A stretch of DNA of 64,000 nt from positions 15,354,955 through 15,418,954 of the forward strand of contig NC_033623.1 in NCBI RefSeq assembly GCF_001540865.1, read 5' to 3'. Positions within the stretch are counted from its first letter, which is position 1; each line of letters opens with the position of its first letter. Origin of the DNA: Ananas comosus. Its lineage: Eukaryota; Streptophyta; Magnoliopsida; Poales; Bromeliaceae. Below are positions 11,684 through 23,800 of the stretch, one piece after another. Under the pieces are notes generated by a model. The model worked only from the letters and a program-made list of their open reading frames with translations. It did no database searches and was not told the origin of the DNA. Made by a program: the position numbers and the translations under genes.

Positions 11684-14600
11684 TGAATTGAGGAGGAAAA
11701 AAAATGGAGTATATTGTTGAATATAGAAAAGAACAGATTTGGAGAAAGAAATGCTGCGCTTTTACACTGGAATAATCTGTTATTACTTCTGATTGAGAGA
11801 AGGTTTTATGCTCAGAGGCTTAATCAAGGATTTAGTTAGATGACTGAGCTATAATCTGTAGTTTGTAGGACTGCATTGCATAGGTAAAGTAGCTAGAGAA
11901 AGCTTTTAGTGAAACTTCTCTATCACTTTTGCAATGCACTTGCTCTTGAGAATGGTACAAAACAATTTATAGAAGAGCTTAGAAGGTGAAGTAAATTGAG
12001 TTTCAAGGTAATTATTCTACTTGTGAATTTCGGTATGTGAATACCAACTGAATACTTCTGCAAATCAAATATTTATACAATTTTGAATTATCAAACTATG
12101 TGACTTTGGGACAGATTGCAAGATGATGAAAGTGATTGCAGATAACAATGTGTTTAGCTGTGTATCTAACAGGCCTCCATATTTATGTCCTAATCTTCAA
12201 CATTTATTGATCTACATGCTTGCAGAAATTTTTGCCCCAACTACTCAGTTCAGATTAGGCAATACTCTATTAATTGTTTGCTCTCTTGTTTTTCTTGATG
12301 CTTTTTCAGAGTATTATGGAATTTGTTGGACCCATGCATTTATTGAGTTTATAGGACCCTCGCAACCTTGATGAACTTCGTCTCATGGTGAATGGCTGAT
12401 TCTGACTCAATTACTATAAGCAAGTGTATTGTACTTTCTCCTCATTTTCTACTCATAACTTGTGCCTGCCAGTTTCTGTAGTTTACTTTTACCTTAACCA
12501 CTGATCTCAAGGCTAATTTTCTTGTTGTGTTGTTTCACAACAGTGCAACACTTCAAACTGGCTGCTGTATATTCCTTTCTAATAAAGGATCAGATGTTGG
12601 TCTTGCATTACACCATAAGCACTCTATGCCTTAACCCTAACCTTGCAAACGTTTTCTTTTTGGAGAATGTTGCAAACAAAAAGCACTTTGTGACAAGCTG
12701 CGGAGCGACCTTATCAAGGTATGCAGCTAGCAATCTCTCAGCTTTCATTGTTTAAGCTAGTAGTAACTTTTGCAAGCTATGTACATGATGTAATGTAGCT
12801 AACAATTCTTCATGCAAGTGTGTTACATAGCACTCACAAAATGCATGTAACTTATTATACTTATGTCCATTGGTCCCCACTCCATCTCTATATATACTCG
12901 TATGTGCGTTTTCTTCAGAATTCTAGATATATTCCTTCAGCTATTTCACTGTCATATTTGTCTTGAGAATATCTGTAATGACTTGTCTAGTCAAACTCTA
13001 CGACATCCATCCTACGGAAAGAGAAAAAAATTTGAGACAACCCAACTATTGGTGTAATGCATATCCAGAACTTGAATTGTATGGTATCCCTGCCTAAATT
13101 AGTACATTTAGTACATGTTTGGTTACTCATTAAGCCATCAGCAGTTTCTGGAAGTATATAAATGAGCTGCAACACATGGCGTAGCCTTTGTCTTAAATTT
13201 TGTTGGCAACACCGAACTGACTTGACTAAGCAAACACATATTTGCCCTAATTTTCTTGGTGCACGGAGGAGATGTCAGAACCCAGTACAGATCCAGAATA
13301 TACTTCTACATGGCGCATTTTGAAATAGGCACCTCAAGTTTCAAAATCGAGGTTGTACAACCAAACCCTACCGTATGTTTAGTTTAAGTACCTAAGCACG
13401 AAGCCTTTTCGACGAAAACAGTAATGTTCCTGCTGGAATTTTACAAAAATCAAAGCCGTAAAATTTTTTAAAAATTAAATTTCAGATAAGATATTTTGAA
13501 ATGCGCTACATGTTTTACTATCTTTATCAGCTGGGTAGCTTTCACCAAAATTACCGACCTGTCATACAACTATTTACAATAACTTTACAGATAACAATGT
13601 ACCATAGTAGTGGCATGCTTTTATATTCTACAGATTTCCCTTGTACAGTGTAGAATGAACGGCTACTTGAAAGGTGAAATGAAAATAATTGTATGATCTT
13701 AAAGTTTCCTTTCGCTCTGTCCATTCTTCTTCTTTTCTTTCATGTCCAGGTTTCTTCTATTCTCTTCTGATGAAGTAATGGGATATGCGCTGTACTCGTA
13801 AGTTGTATGTGAAGTGTTTTGTTGGTGCTCTCGTGGGTGTGAAGGAACCTTAAAGCACCTGGGACCTTACAGTTTCTATCATCTTTCATCTTTATACAGG
13901 TAATAGATATATGATAAGGAGCGTGTCGATAAAGCCATCGACTGTCCCGTCATTGATTGAACATCGCACCAACCAGCTGAGGTAGAGAAGGGGGGGCTAT
14001 CTGTTATCTGATGGACGATAAAAATGAAGTAATCAGATCAGTTCCTTTCAGGCAAATGTTTCTTTCACACAGCTTTTGCTTTCCTCTATATATTTGAGCT
14101 TTTGATTACTTGGAAATCCTAATCTAGCAGAGCTGTTCAAGGTGATGCTTATGCTCTCACCTAGAAGTCAAAATTTCAATTTGTAATGTTCTGCACCTTT
14201 GATTTCGGATTAGCATAAAGGAATTGTTTCAGAAGTCAAAACTTCAAAAATTATATATGAAAAAAGTTCTTAAATTTCTTTCCATTTCTCGTACTTTATA
14301 AGTTCCTAAGATCTTTACTCAAACGAAAACTGTTAGTGTTTTTTTGAACATCTCTGAAGAAGCTTCAGTCGAATCAAACAAACCCCAATCAGGTCCGCCA
14401 AGTCGCGGTTATGTGCTAAATGCGACATTGTTCCTTTAAGGCCCATCTGAATCAGCAATTTCAAAAGCTTGTCTCCTGACCCACCTGTTCGGTGTGTTCC
14501 GTTTGGAAAGGAAGCATATTTGTCAAAAGATGATAGGAGGAAGCAGGATCAATCCACTCAATTCTTATCCTTTCCAGTCATGGTCTCCCCCATATTTACC

Positions 14601-16543
14601 ATTTTCTGCAATGAACACCATCCTCACATTCCAAGGACATAGCACATGATTCGGACCATATATCTCTCTTTCCAACCTGGTACAGATCTCCATTGTGAAC
14701 TACTTTGTGTTTGTGCGCGTTCATAAACTCTGCGCTTTCACTTGTTTACGCGTCTAATCTGTATCTTATTTGAGATTCTTTGCTTATTTGGTTACGAAAG
14801 CATCATGATTTAACTCTGCTGATCACTTAGCACCATATACATGTTCGCGATATTTAACAATGAATTTGTCGGGTCCATTTGTTAACCAAATAATCATACG
14901 TGATTAACTCCCTTAGCAGCTGCCTTTTCTGTTGTTGTACGGCTAAAACTGAGTGCAAAAATATTCTATTAACTCCTTAAACCCCTAACATGTGCTTGCT
15001 AATTACTTGTTCTATAATTTATTCACTAATCTCAATTATAGGAGACCACTTGACCTCTGCAGTGTATTGGAGACCCAACTTGGGAATCTTTTGGAGTAAA
15101 TGTGGACTTCGTTTTTAGATCTAGGTCGTAGATCTCAGATCAATGGTGCTTTATATGATTATCTATATGATTTATTCAAATATTAAATTAAATTTTATTT
15201 GATTTAATCTAATGATCATGTAAAACAGATCATAGATTAAATCAAATAAAATGTAAAACAGGTCATAGAAAATAATAAATATAAATTATTGTAGGTTGTA
15301 CTCATAACTGTCCCATATATAGTCAAGCGCGTGCAATGCGAGTAGAGTAAAAGAATAACAATTCAAACTAAATGTTAATTAAATTATAATTATATAAAAT
15401 TTCTTTGGAGCCTATATATTTTGATGATCACTGCTTCTGTATATACTAGGAAAAATATTTTATGAGGTTGTAGAAATGATGATGGTGACAATTTGTGATC
15501 ATAAAAGTAGAGCTCATTAAGACACTGAAATGTAGCTGTAAAGGAAAATTTATAAATATATTAGCCATGATAACTCAGAGAATATTTACTAAACAAGTTA
15601 TAATTAATTATCCTGCAAAGATATGCACTCAAAATCATAAGTTCACCCCCTAAAAGAAGGCGAAGGATATAATTAACTAGAATCTCGAATTATTTGTAAA
15701 GGGAAAGAAGCTCCATCAATGCATGCTAATTAATTAATTAGTTAATTAAACAAGTGGTGTACTATGAAGTCCTTTAGTATAATGGGGATGTATGATCCCT
15801 TTGATGTGCTTCTTCTTTAGCTTAAAAATTAAGTGCTTGTTGTTGTAGTTTCCTTATGTTAACAAAATAGCTGCTAACTTTTATATTTAAATCATGTGAT
15901 GTTGAAGTAACCAATTATTATATACATACCCCACTCAACCATTGGTGATCTAGCAATTTATACATCACGCATGAATTTATAGTATATATCGTGAAGCAAG
16001 TGTACTATCAAATATGTACCATCAAATATATCAATATTCTTGTCGACACGAAAATATTCTATTTAAACAACTTGCATATACAAGGATGAGATTTCCCCAA
16101 ACTTTTTATTTAGTTGCTTCTTTGTCACGCTAATTGTAACTAGATCATCGTGCTAACCCCCATGTGCATTGTATTGTAGATTGTTTTGGATAAAAGAGAA
16201 AAAGCTATTGAAAAGAATAAATTTTAAAAGAAGACCACACAAAATGATTCCCTGTAGTAGCATTTGGGAAAAGCTATTCCCACTACTACTAGAGGTGCAT
16301 TTGCCAAATAAATAAAGTATCTAATAATTTTTATGTAACAAAAAGCAGCTGGAATTCTCTTTCGAATTAACCGTTCGGCTGAAACAATATTTTTGTGTAA
16401 ATATTAGTTTTTGTATAGTATTTTGTTGGATCAAATTCAATAAATCTAACATAGCTATAGAAAAAATGGCCGTGTTGTTTATACCATTAACAACTCTTAT
16501 TTAATAAATCTAATTAAAATTTAGTCAAAATTTACTATAGGGT

Positions 16544-16548
<5 letters not shown>

Positions 16549-16630
<82 letters not shown>
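16549..16630. repeat. (AT)n microsatellite, about 41 units
   Basis: An uninterrupted 82-bp AT tract, followed by GTGTGTG and a T run. A single N follows at 16662. It is the longest AT array in the window. Confidence 0.95.
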
Positions 16631-16638
<8 letters not shown>

Positions 16639-16934
16639 TTTTTTTTTCGAAAAAAGAGAATANTCTATAGGTTTAGTTAACTTAAAAACAATCTTTTAAG
16701 AAATTTGATAAATTTTGTTCTAGATATGAGAACTAGAACTAATGTTCTGAGGATAGTAGTAAAAAATTTCTCATAAGTAAAAGTCGGTAAGTAAAAAGAT
16801 AAGTGAACTACCTATTTTCTTATTATAGCTTTCACGCACTTTAAACTAAAGATCTATTAAATTTACCAAATTTAGTATAAATTGCCTCTTACGCCGTTAA
16901 ACTAGAAAACGCCTCTTATCGACCATTAAAATTA

Positions 16935-17120
16935 CAAATTTTGAAACCCTTTGATCATTAGGCAAATGATGTCGAAAAGATTTGAAATTTGATTTCTAAA
17001 CACTTTAAGTGGTATAGATCATGTTCAACGGAGCCGATCGTCAATTTGCAAGCTTTATCATCGAAAACAACTCGATAGTAAAATGTCCCGTTTACTATCG
17101 AGAGTATTCTAGCTCAACTC
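16935..17120. mobile_element. Partial long-TIR MITE (one arm)
   Basis: This stretch contains TTTGATCATTAGGCAAATGATG, CAACGGAGCCGATCGTCAATTT and AACTCGATAGTA in the same order as the right arms of the elements at 23131-23625 and 27957-28489. No clear left arm is present, so it appears to be a truncated or rearranged copy. Confidence 0.6.
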
Positions 17121-17224
17121 ATATATATATATATATATATATACTTTTCATTGATAATAATCCGAGTTGGGTTTTTATATTTATATATACATAAATAAAT
17201 AAATTGTGGTTGTTAGAAGTCAAA

Positions 17225-18110
17225 AATAAGGTGACGTACATTTCCTCCAATATGGGAATCGGTTTACCTCGGTGGACCAGAGTCCACCGGTCCACCCGAA
17301 ACCTTCAAATCCCACAACGTGTGAGTGTCTCCGTCGTGCCACGTGGACCCATCGACACCGCTCATCAGGTGTGCCCACACCCCGATGTGATCCTTCGGTC
17401 CCCAAAGAAGCAATTTGGGAACTTCTCCTGTAGAAACTATTGCTTGCACCCGGTGTACCACACATAACAGTATATATGACAACTATACTATTTAAAGTAA
17501 TTTTGAAAATTTATTATCTAGATATTAAGTATAACGAATTATTAGAATATTTTTAGATTCATTTTGAATCAGCATCATCAGAGTCCGTTCTAAGCTCAAA
17601 TTTTTATTTTCACCATTTAATGGCACAAATGACTCTGCACGTGAATAGGGTTTTAGTTCATGAGTTTTTTTCTTTTTCAGATCGATTTATTAGTTAATAG
17701 ATATTACATTTATAAAAAAGAAAATAAAATTAAAAAAAGGTCATGAAATGGAGTTTCAGATGTGTGGTCTATGAGACATACTTATACACCCGGTGCACTC
17801 CAAAACCTTCTCCTTTTTAAGACCCAAAAAGGTACCACCGAAAGAGAGGACACGGTGGGCCCCAGCGGCCGGCCCATGATTTCCCACTACGCCACGAGCG
17901 GGTCCCACCACGTCCATTTTGGGTCACCGCGACGAATCAGGACCGTCGATTTGGAGGCCTTTTACGATGGACGGGTCTCAATCGCCCCGCCTTTGTACCG
18001 ACACCGCGAATGGGTTAGGTTGGGCTCCGATTACGGACTGGGTCCGAGTCGATAATCGAACGGCCATGATTGGGGGACCACGCACACAAAGTGGGAAAAT
18101 CCCTTTTTAT
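17225..18110. other. Two GC-richer intergenic islands
   Basis: Bases 17225-17465 and 17761-18110 are markedly GC-richer than their AT-rich surroundings. Both contain the motif CACCCGGTG (17448 and 17789 areas), and the first contains a perfect 8-bp stem CGGTGGAC-caga-GTCCACCG near 17270. Short open frames exist on both strands but none is recognisable. They may be old transposon or gene relics. Confidence 0.35.
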
Positions 18111-19107
18111 TAAACTTTTCCCTTAATAATAATAATAATAATCATAATCATGATATCATGGAGTTTGATAAATATTAAATATAACCTCATCATCATGTTT
18201 CCTTAAACCTTTTCCAAAAAAAAAAAAAAGGGTCAAGGAGAATGTACTTGATTAAGAACAAATTAACCTATTGAACTTTTAGTCCCTCTTTTAGTTCATA
18301 TTCAAAAAGATGTTCAATGCATTCAGGTACTTTCCCTTTTAGTGATGAAAAGATGCATAGCAAATAATAAAATAAATTATTATGTTTGTGTCAATACACC
18401 TGCAATTTTACGATTTCATACATACGTAAAAATGTTGTGCACATTCAAATATTATGCTCACAATGTTACAAACATGCGTGCTTTCTCGTCATTGTCACGT
18501 CTATAAATTATAAATTACTTACAAGCAATATCATAAGTTTGTGGTTTAAGCCTTCTCTCCACTTCTAATAAAAAGCTTGTTGTTCTTGATCTCGTATTAA
18601 TGTAAAAATTATTAATAATTTTAAAGAAAAACTACTCAAGCAGGCTGGTATTGATTAAAATTTTGTTCTTCTCTTGGTTGTTTCTACTCCTTAAAATTTC
18701 TCTCTCGACCCAACTCAAACCTCTCTTGAGCTTTTCGCGGCCAAGTTTTCGTCGGAATACGAAAAACTTAATCGATTTGAAATTAAATACTTGAGCTTAT
18801 GTAAATAAATTTTCTCTGGAAAAAAAAAATTGTAGGGATGGTGACGAAATTGTGAAAATTTAGAAATCAAACAGTTCAAGCCTAATTTGAAACAAGAATT
18901 GGAGGGAATGGACTTGGACTTGACTCGAGCCTAATCTAGATTCAATCAAGCTCAACTTGATGCCAAAATGATTTAGAGCTTGAAAAGTGTGCATAAGGTA
19001 GGTAATTTGGCGCATCTAGCATTTAACATTGCAATGATTTCTCCAATGCCAATGTTTCCAATTATATAATAATAATAAGAATAATAACAAAGACTTAATT
19101 ATATCAC

Positions 19108-19270
19108 ACCGACTGTTCCTAGCACAACTAACAAAGCGCTTGATCGTTGGTATCCGAGATTCCAAGTTCGAATATAAATTTATTCACATTTTTAACTAAG
19201 TTTATTTTTAAATGAAATAAACAAAGCAGTGGCATGCTACCTACCTCTCTTAAAAAAAACAAAAAAACAA
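19108..19270 (+). mobile_element. tRNA-derived SINE copy
   Basis: The copy reads 5' to 3': ACCGACTGTTCCTAGCACAA, a box A-like region, a degenerate box B (AGTTCGAATAT), a body ending GAAATAAACAAAGCAGTGGC and an A-rich tail. It aligns along its length with the copy at 31930-32085. No clear target-site duplication was found, so it is probably old. Confidence 0.75.
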
Positions 19271-19479
19271 TTTAATCTATTAAAATAAAATACGTATGTT
19301 TCATTTAATAAAATAATAAATAGAATTAACTTTGGTACTAAGTACTACTATTTTTTTGGCATTAAATTTCGAGTTCTTCTTAGACCTGGATTTTTGGTGC
19401 GTAAACAAATCCGAGAATCGAGGGTTCCAAAGATTCCGTTATAAACCCAACAGATATCAACGTAACGGAAGTATAAAAA

Positions 19480-19487
<8 letters not shown>

Positions 19488-19522
<35 letters not shown>
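19488..19522. repeat. (AAT)n microsatellite
   Basis: About a dozen AAT repeats in the intergenic spacer upstream of the ELMO gene. Confidence 0.9.
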
Positions 19523-19523
<1 letters not shown>

Positions 19524-19624
19524 TATAATTTTTCGTTCCCACCACGGCGTTGGTCCAACACTTTTTATATTCTACCCCCCTCTGAAATTCGCAAATTTTA
19601 CTAAAGCCATCACATTATTTTAAA

Positions 19625-20042
19625 GGTTAATTTCATACATGTTTATGTAAATATAGTAAGTTATAAATATATCACTATAAAATTTAATTTTTATATGTTG
19701 TCCCTACAAAAGTCCTAATATTTTCAAATATATACCTAACGTTTGAATCCGTTAGAAAATTTTAGTTAACCATAAATTAAATACTTAACTCTGGTTAATT
19801 TATGAAATAATTTGATATTGTTGTTTTTCTTACATTATACTGTTGTGGTTTTTGGAGGAATATATTTATGATGACAAAAATTATATTTTACTTAAAATAT
19901 AAATAATTCTATAACGGTAACAAATCGGAGGAATATATTTAAAAATACTAAAATTTTTGTACGAAAAATACATAAAACTTGAATTTTGTAGAGATATATT
20001 TATAATTCACTATATTTGCAGGGATATGTATCCATTTAACCC
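19625..20042. mobile_element. TIR element (about 420 bp), probably Mutator-type MITE
   Basis: The left end (GGTTAATTTCATACATGTTT, then AATATAGTAAGTTATAAATA) matches the reverse complement of the right end (TATAATTCACTATATTTGCA, GGGATATGTATCCATTTAAC). The inverted repeats run about 70 bp. Flanks tattttaaa and tattttgaa could be a degenerate 9-bp target-site duplication, though the exact element edge is uncertain by a base. The interior has no coding capacity. Confidence 0.6.
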
Positions 20043-20280
20043 TTATTTTGAAGATAAAATGTATTATTGGTCCCTGCACCATCTCAACGTTAACTTCGTT
20101 TCAAAATTTTAACATATTTTATACTTTTATATCAAATATTAAAAATTATTCTTTTAACAATAATAAATACTGTAACTGAAAGCATAGAAAGTTGCAATTT
20201 CGGGATAATAGAGGGACCAGACATAAATTTTATTATCATTTTATTTTATTTAATTACACACCATAATCAAAAAACATTTC

Positions 20281-20811
20281 CTTGGGAGAGCGAAATCTAT
20301 ATCCGGGTGAAGAAGAGGCGGAGGAGAGAGAAAGCTCTCAACCGCTTCCCGCCCCTTCTCTCTCCTCCTCCCTTCCACTTTCTCTCTCTTCTCCCCACCT
20401 CCTCCCCGGCCCCCAAAAGAAACCCTAGAAAACCCTAATCTCCCTCTCCCACCCTCATCTCTCTCGCTCCCGTCGCAGGAACGAGAGATTGGCGAGCTCC
20501 TCTCCTTCTCCTCGGTCGATTCGTGCGGCGGCGCCCCATCCCGGCGCCCTCTCTCGTCCGGATTTGGTGCCCCGTCACCGAAAAAGCCCTAATTTTACCT
20601 TGCTCTCTCTTCTCTTCTCATGCGGTTTCCGTGAGGAGGTTAGGTATCTTCTGCTGGGGTAGGATTTGAAGCTTGGGTTCTTGGAGTTGGTGGGTGGTAT
20701 GCGGTTTCTCTGTTTTGGGGGGTTTGAATAGATGGTTTTGCTGCGGTTTGATTTGAGATGACGGGTTTTTGGGTGGGTTAAGGAGGTGGTAGGGTGTGGG
20801 GGGCGTGGGAT
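20281..20811 (+). promoter_or_regulatory. CT-rich leader/promoter-proximal region of the ELMO gene
   Basis: After an AT-rich spacer the sequence abruptly becomes GC- and CT-rich at about 20330, with repeated TCTCTC and CCTCC blocks and AACCCTAGAAAACCCTAAT, a form common in plant 5' leaders. No TATA box was assigned. Several CT tracts could be bound by GAGA-type factors; this is inference. Confidence 0.45.
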
Positions 20812-23800
20812 ATGGATGAGAGCGGGGGATCTTTTGTTGCGGTGAGGAGGTTATCTCAGGGATCGGAGAGAAACGCCACTGGATGCCACTCTTCGCCAGG
20901 TATATATTGATTGGGCCTTTTCCAGTTGCATGATTCTAAGGGGTCTGCTGATTTGGGGTTTTTATGGCAATGCTATTGATCTTATTGCCAGCTCTTATTA
21001 TTCTTGTTAGCATTGTGCCTTTCTTGATAATTTGCGCCAATATGTTGTTTTTCTTCTGATGGTCTTTGTTGATTAAGTTTTTGTAATTGCTAACAGCAAG
21101 TAGGGAACCAGCCACTTGCTTTGACTGATTTGGTATATGCTTTACCATAAGAAGCTGTTTATGCTTGTCATTGATCAGCAGTAAGATTTGGTCATAATAA
21201 GATTTGATCAGCAGTAAGATGTGTTTATATCAAGTGTTTCATTGTTTGGGTCGAGAAATCTGGTCGAGAAATCTTCAAGCTAGTTTAGAGCATTTTTTAA
21301 CTAGGTCTGCCAGTAAAGTTTTTTGCTTCGGCGCATCTTGGCGGAATCCTAGTTAGGGAGACAACCGTGTGCTAATGTGATAATGCTTTGTACATCTTGC
21401 CATCGTAGTGTCTTGAAGTAGCACAGTCTTGTGCAACATGAGACCTGTGAAAAATTTGAACTAAAGGAGTACACAAGATGTTAGCAAGCAGAAATGAGAG
21501 AAAATAATGCAGGAGTCTAAAGAATGTGGATGACAATGCCTGTTAAAGAAATTCAAATCATGATAAGATTAAGAATTGACATAGTCATCATGGTTGGAGG
21601 ATCCAATGGTTTTTGCACCATACGGTGGTAGAGGCTAGTATCAAGGGTCGCATCTTCTATTCTTGAAGGGACCTTATGTTTAATTCTGAGAAATAACATA
21701 CGTAAAGTACTATATTTAACAGGTTTTAGTTCATCATAGTTCTTAGTTGGTGGCTTCTCACTTTGCTTATCATCTTTCACTATGGCGGCTATAGGAAAGT
21801 TATTCTTGCCTAGTTTGCACCAGTCAAGTGGCTGACGAACTCAGTGTGGAGTGAAGGCAGGTTGAGTCATGCTGAACCCCGAAGTAGTAGATTTTCATTG
21901 TTTAGCAATTATTTTAATTTCTTTGAATAGAGTTTCCTGTTTAGAAGATCACATGGCTAGCTAATTTTAAGAATGGGATGCATGCTTGAGTTGTTTTTGA
22001 ATACTACTTTGCTATTTCATGACTTATGATGGATTGAATCTTATTTTTAATGTTTTGTTAATTTGTTATTAATGTTAACGGTAGCTACTGTGCAGTAAAG
22101 GCAATTCCTGTCTTGATTGTCATACTTGGTAGTTTGGTGCTATCTTGACATTTTTCTGTATTGCTTCTTGATTTTTGATTAGTGTTATTCAAGTAAATTC
22201 TTTTGAATTTAAGAGGAAGCTAATAATTACTTGGTTCTGGTTTATATAGCTGAGGTTGTCACTGGATCAACAGCATGGATTGGAAGAGGCCTTTCATGTG
22301 TTTGTGCCCAGAGAAGAGAAAGTGATGCTCGCCTGTCATTTGATCTGACCCCTCATCAGGTAATATAATGTTTTTAATGTCAGTTCGCATATTTTATAAC
22401 AGATTTTTCATTTTGTTGTTGTGGACATTAATATTGATACTTTTAGTCCTTAATATCTTCTTTGGATTTTTTATATGCTGTTTAATTTCAGGAGAGTTGC
22501 TTGGTTATCTTGAAAATGCAAATAAGTTTACCCTAAAAATCTTATTTTATATACTTCTTGTGCAGGAAGAATGCCTGCAGAGGTTACAAAGGCGCATAGA
22601 AGTTGCATATGATAGTTTGAACAAAGAACATCAGGTGTCAAATTCATTCCTAGTACTGCTTTGGTTTTAGATATTTGTTTTTTGCTCTGGTCTCCTATTT
22701 GTTATTTTACGTATGGTCTTGCAATGAGCCGGAGATATTAAAGCTATTTTTTCCTTAAATTATTGTTTGTTATAAATTGGTCTATGCAGTGTTGCACTTT
22801 AGACCCTAAATTTTTGCTCTATCTTTCATTTTGGAAGCTATAGATCAATAGATGCTTGACATGTGATTCTTTGTTAGTTTTGATATGGGGTTTATTGAAC
22901 TTAGATTGCCATCGGGAGCTTCCTTTCTTTCTATTGGTTGATGGTGGGAGTGTGACTGCATTGCTTTGGTTGCCTATTTTCTTCTTATTTGTAAAAACAT
23001 TCAGTTGACCTTTTGACTAGCTAAAGTTGAAAACTTGGTGTCTGATTGAACTGGAAGAAAGAAAACATAATTCCTTCAAAGGAGAGATCATCCCTATATA
23101 TATAGAGAGAGAGAGAGCTAGACTGGTATACTAACGGAGACCTTCGTGCTATCAAGTTGTTTTCAATGACACGGCTTCCAAATCGACGATCGGCTCCGTT
23201 AGACTTGATCTACACTATTAAAAATATTTGGAAACTAAATTTCATAATTTTTCGGCATCATTTACCTATCAAACGAGTAGTCTAAAAATGAATGACTGAA
23301 AATAAAAATCTCATAAAATATGATGATAAAAGACTTGAATTTAAGATCAGAGGTACTGATCTTACTCTAAATAGTGAAAAGAATTTTCTATAAAAATTTC
23401 ATTAGATTTGGATTATTTTACATCTTTAAATTCACAAATGCATCACATCTACTATTAAAATTGTCAATTTTGAGACCTTTTGATCACTAACCAAATGATG
23501 CCGAAAAATTATGAAATTTAGTTTCCAAATATTTTTAATAGTGTAGATCAAGTCTAACGGAGCCGATCGTCGATTTGGAAGCCGCATCATTAAAAGCAAC
23601 TTGGTAGCACGGAGGCCTGCGTGCTATTGATCGTTGATACATATATATATATATATATAATGAGAATAATGATGTCATCTAATGTGATTCTTTCATTAGA
23701 AAGTAAACTTCGACATTGTTAAACTAGCAGTGCCTATTAAGCTAGATCTGGCTCTAGTTGGACAACTTTATATAATGATAGACTAAAGTCATTAGAGGGT

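Larger units (their letters stand above)
11216..20811. other. Long intergenic region between the DUF3598-like and ELMO genes
   Basis: The first ~300 bases are probably 3' UTR, including a T-rich tract at 11381-11406. Bases 12000-15000 have no convincing gene on either strand; a few exon-like snippets near 12540-12720 do not join. Bases 15000-16550 are plain AT-rich spacer. Then come an 82-bp AT tract, a partial MITE arm, two GC-richer islands (17225-17465 and 17761-18110), a SINE, an AAT repeat and a further TIR element, each listed separately. The last ~500 bases are the CT-rich leader of the ELMO gene. Confidence 0.5.

Noticed and set aside
12540..12730. Exon-like snippets (CDKLRSDLIK before a GTATGC donor)
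   Set aside because: The pieces do not join in one frame and no known protein is suggested.
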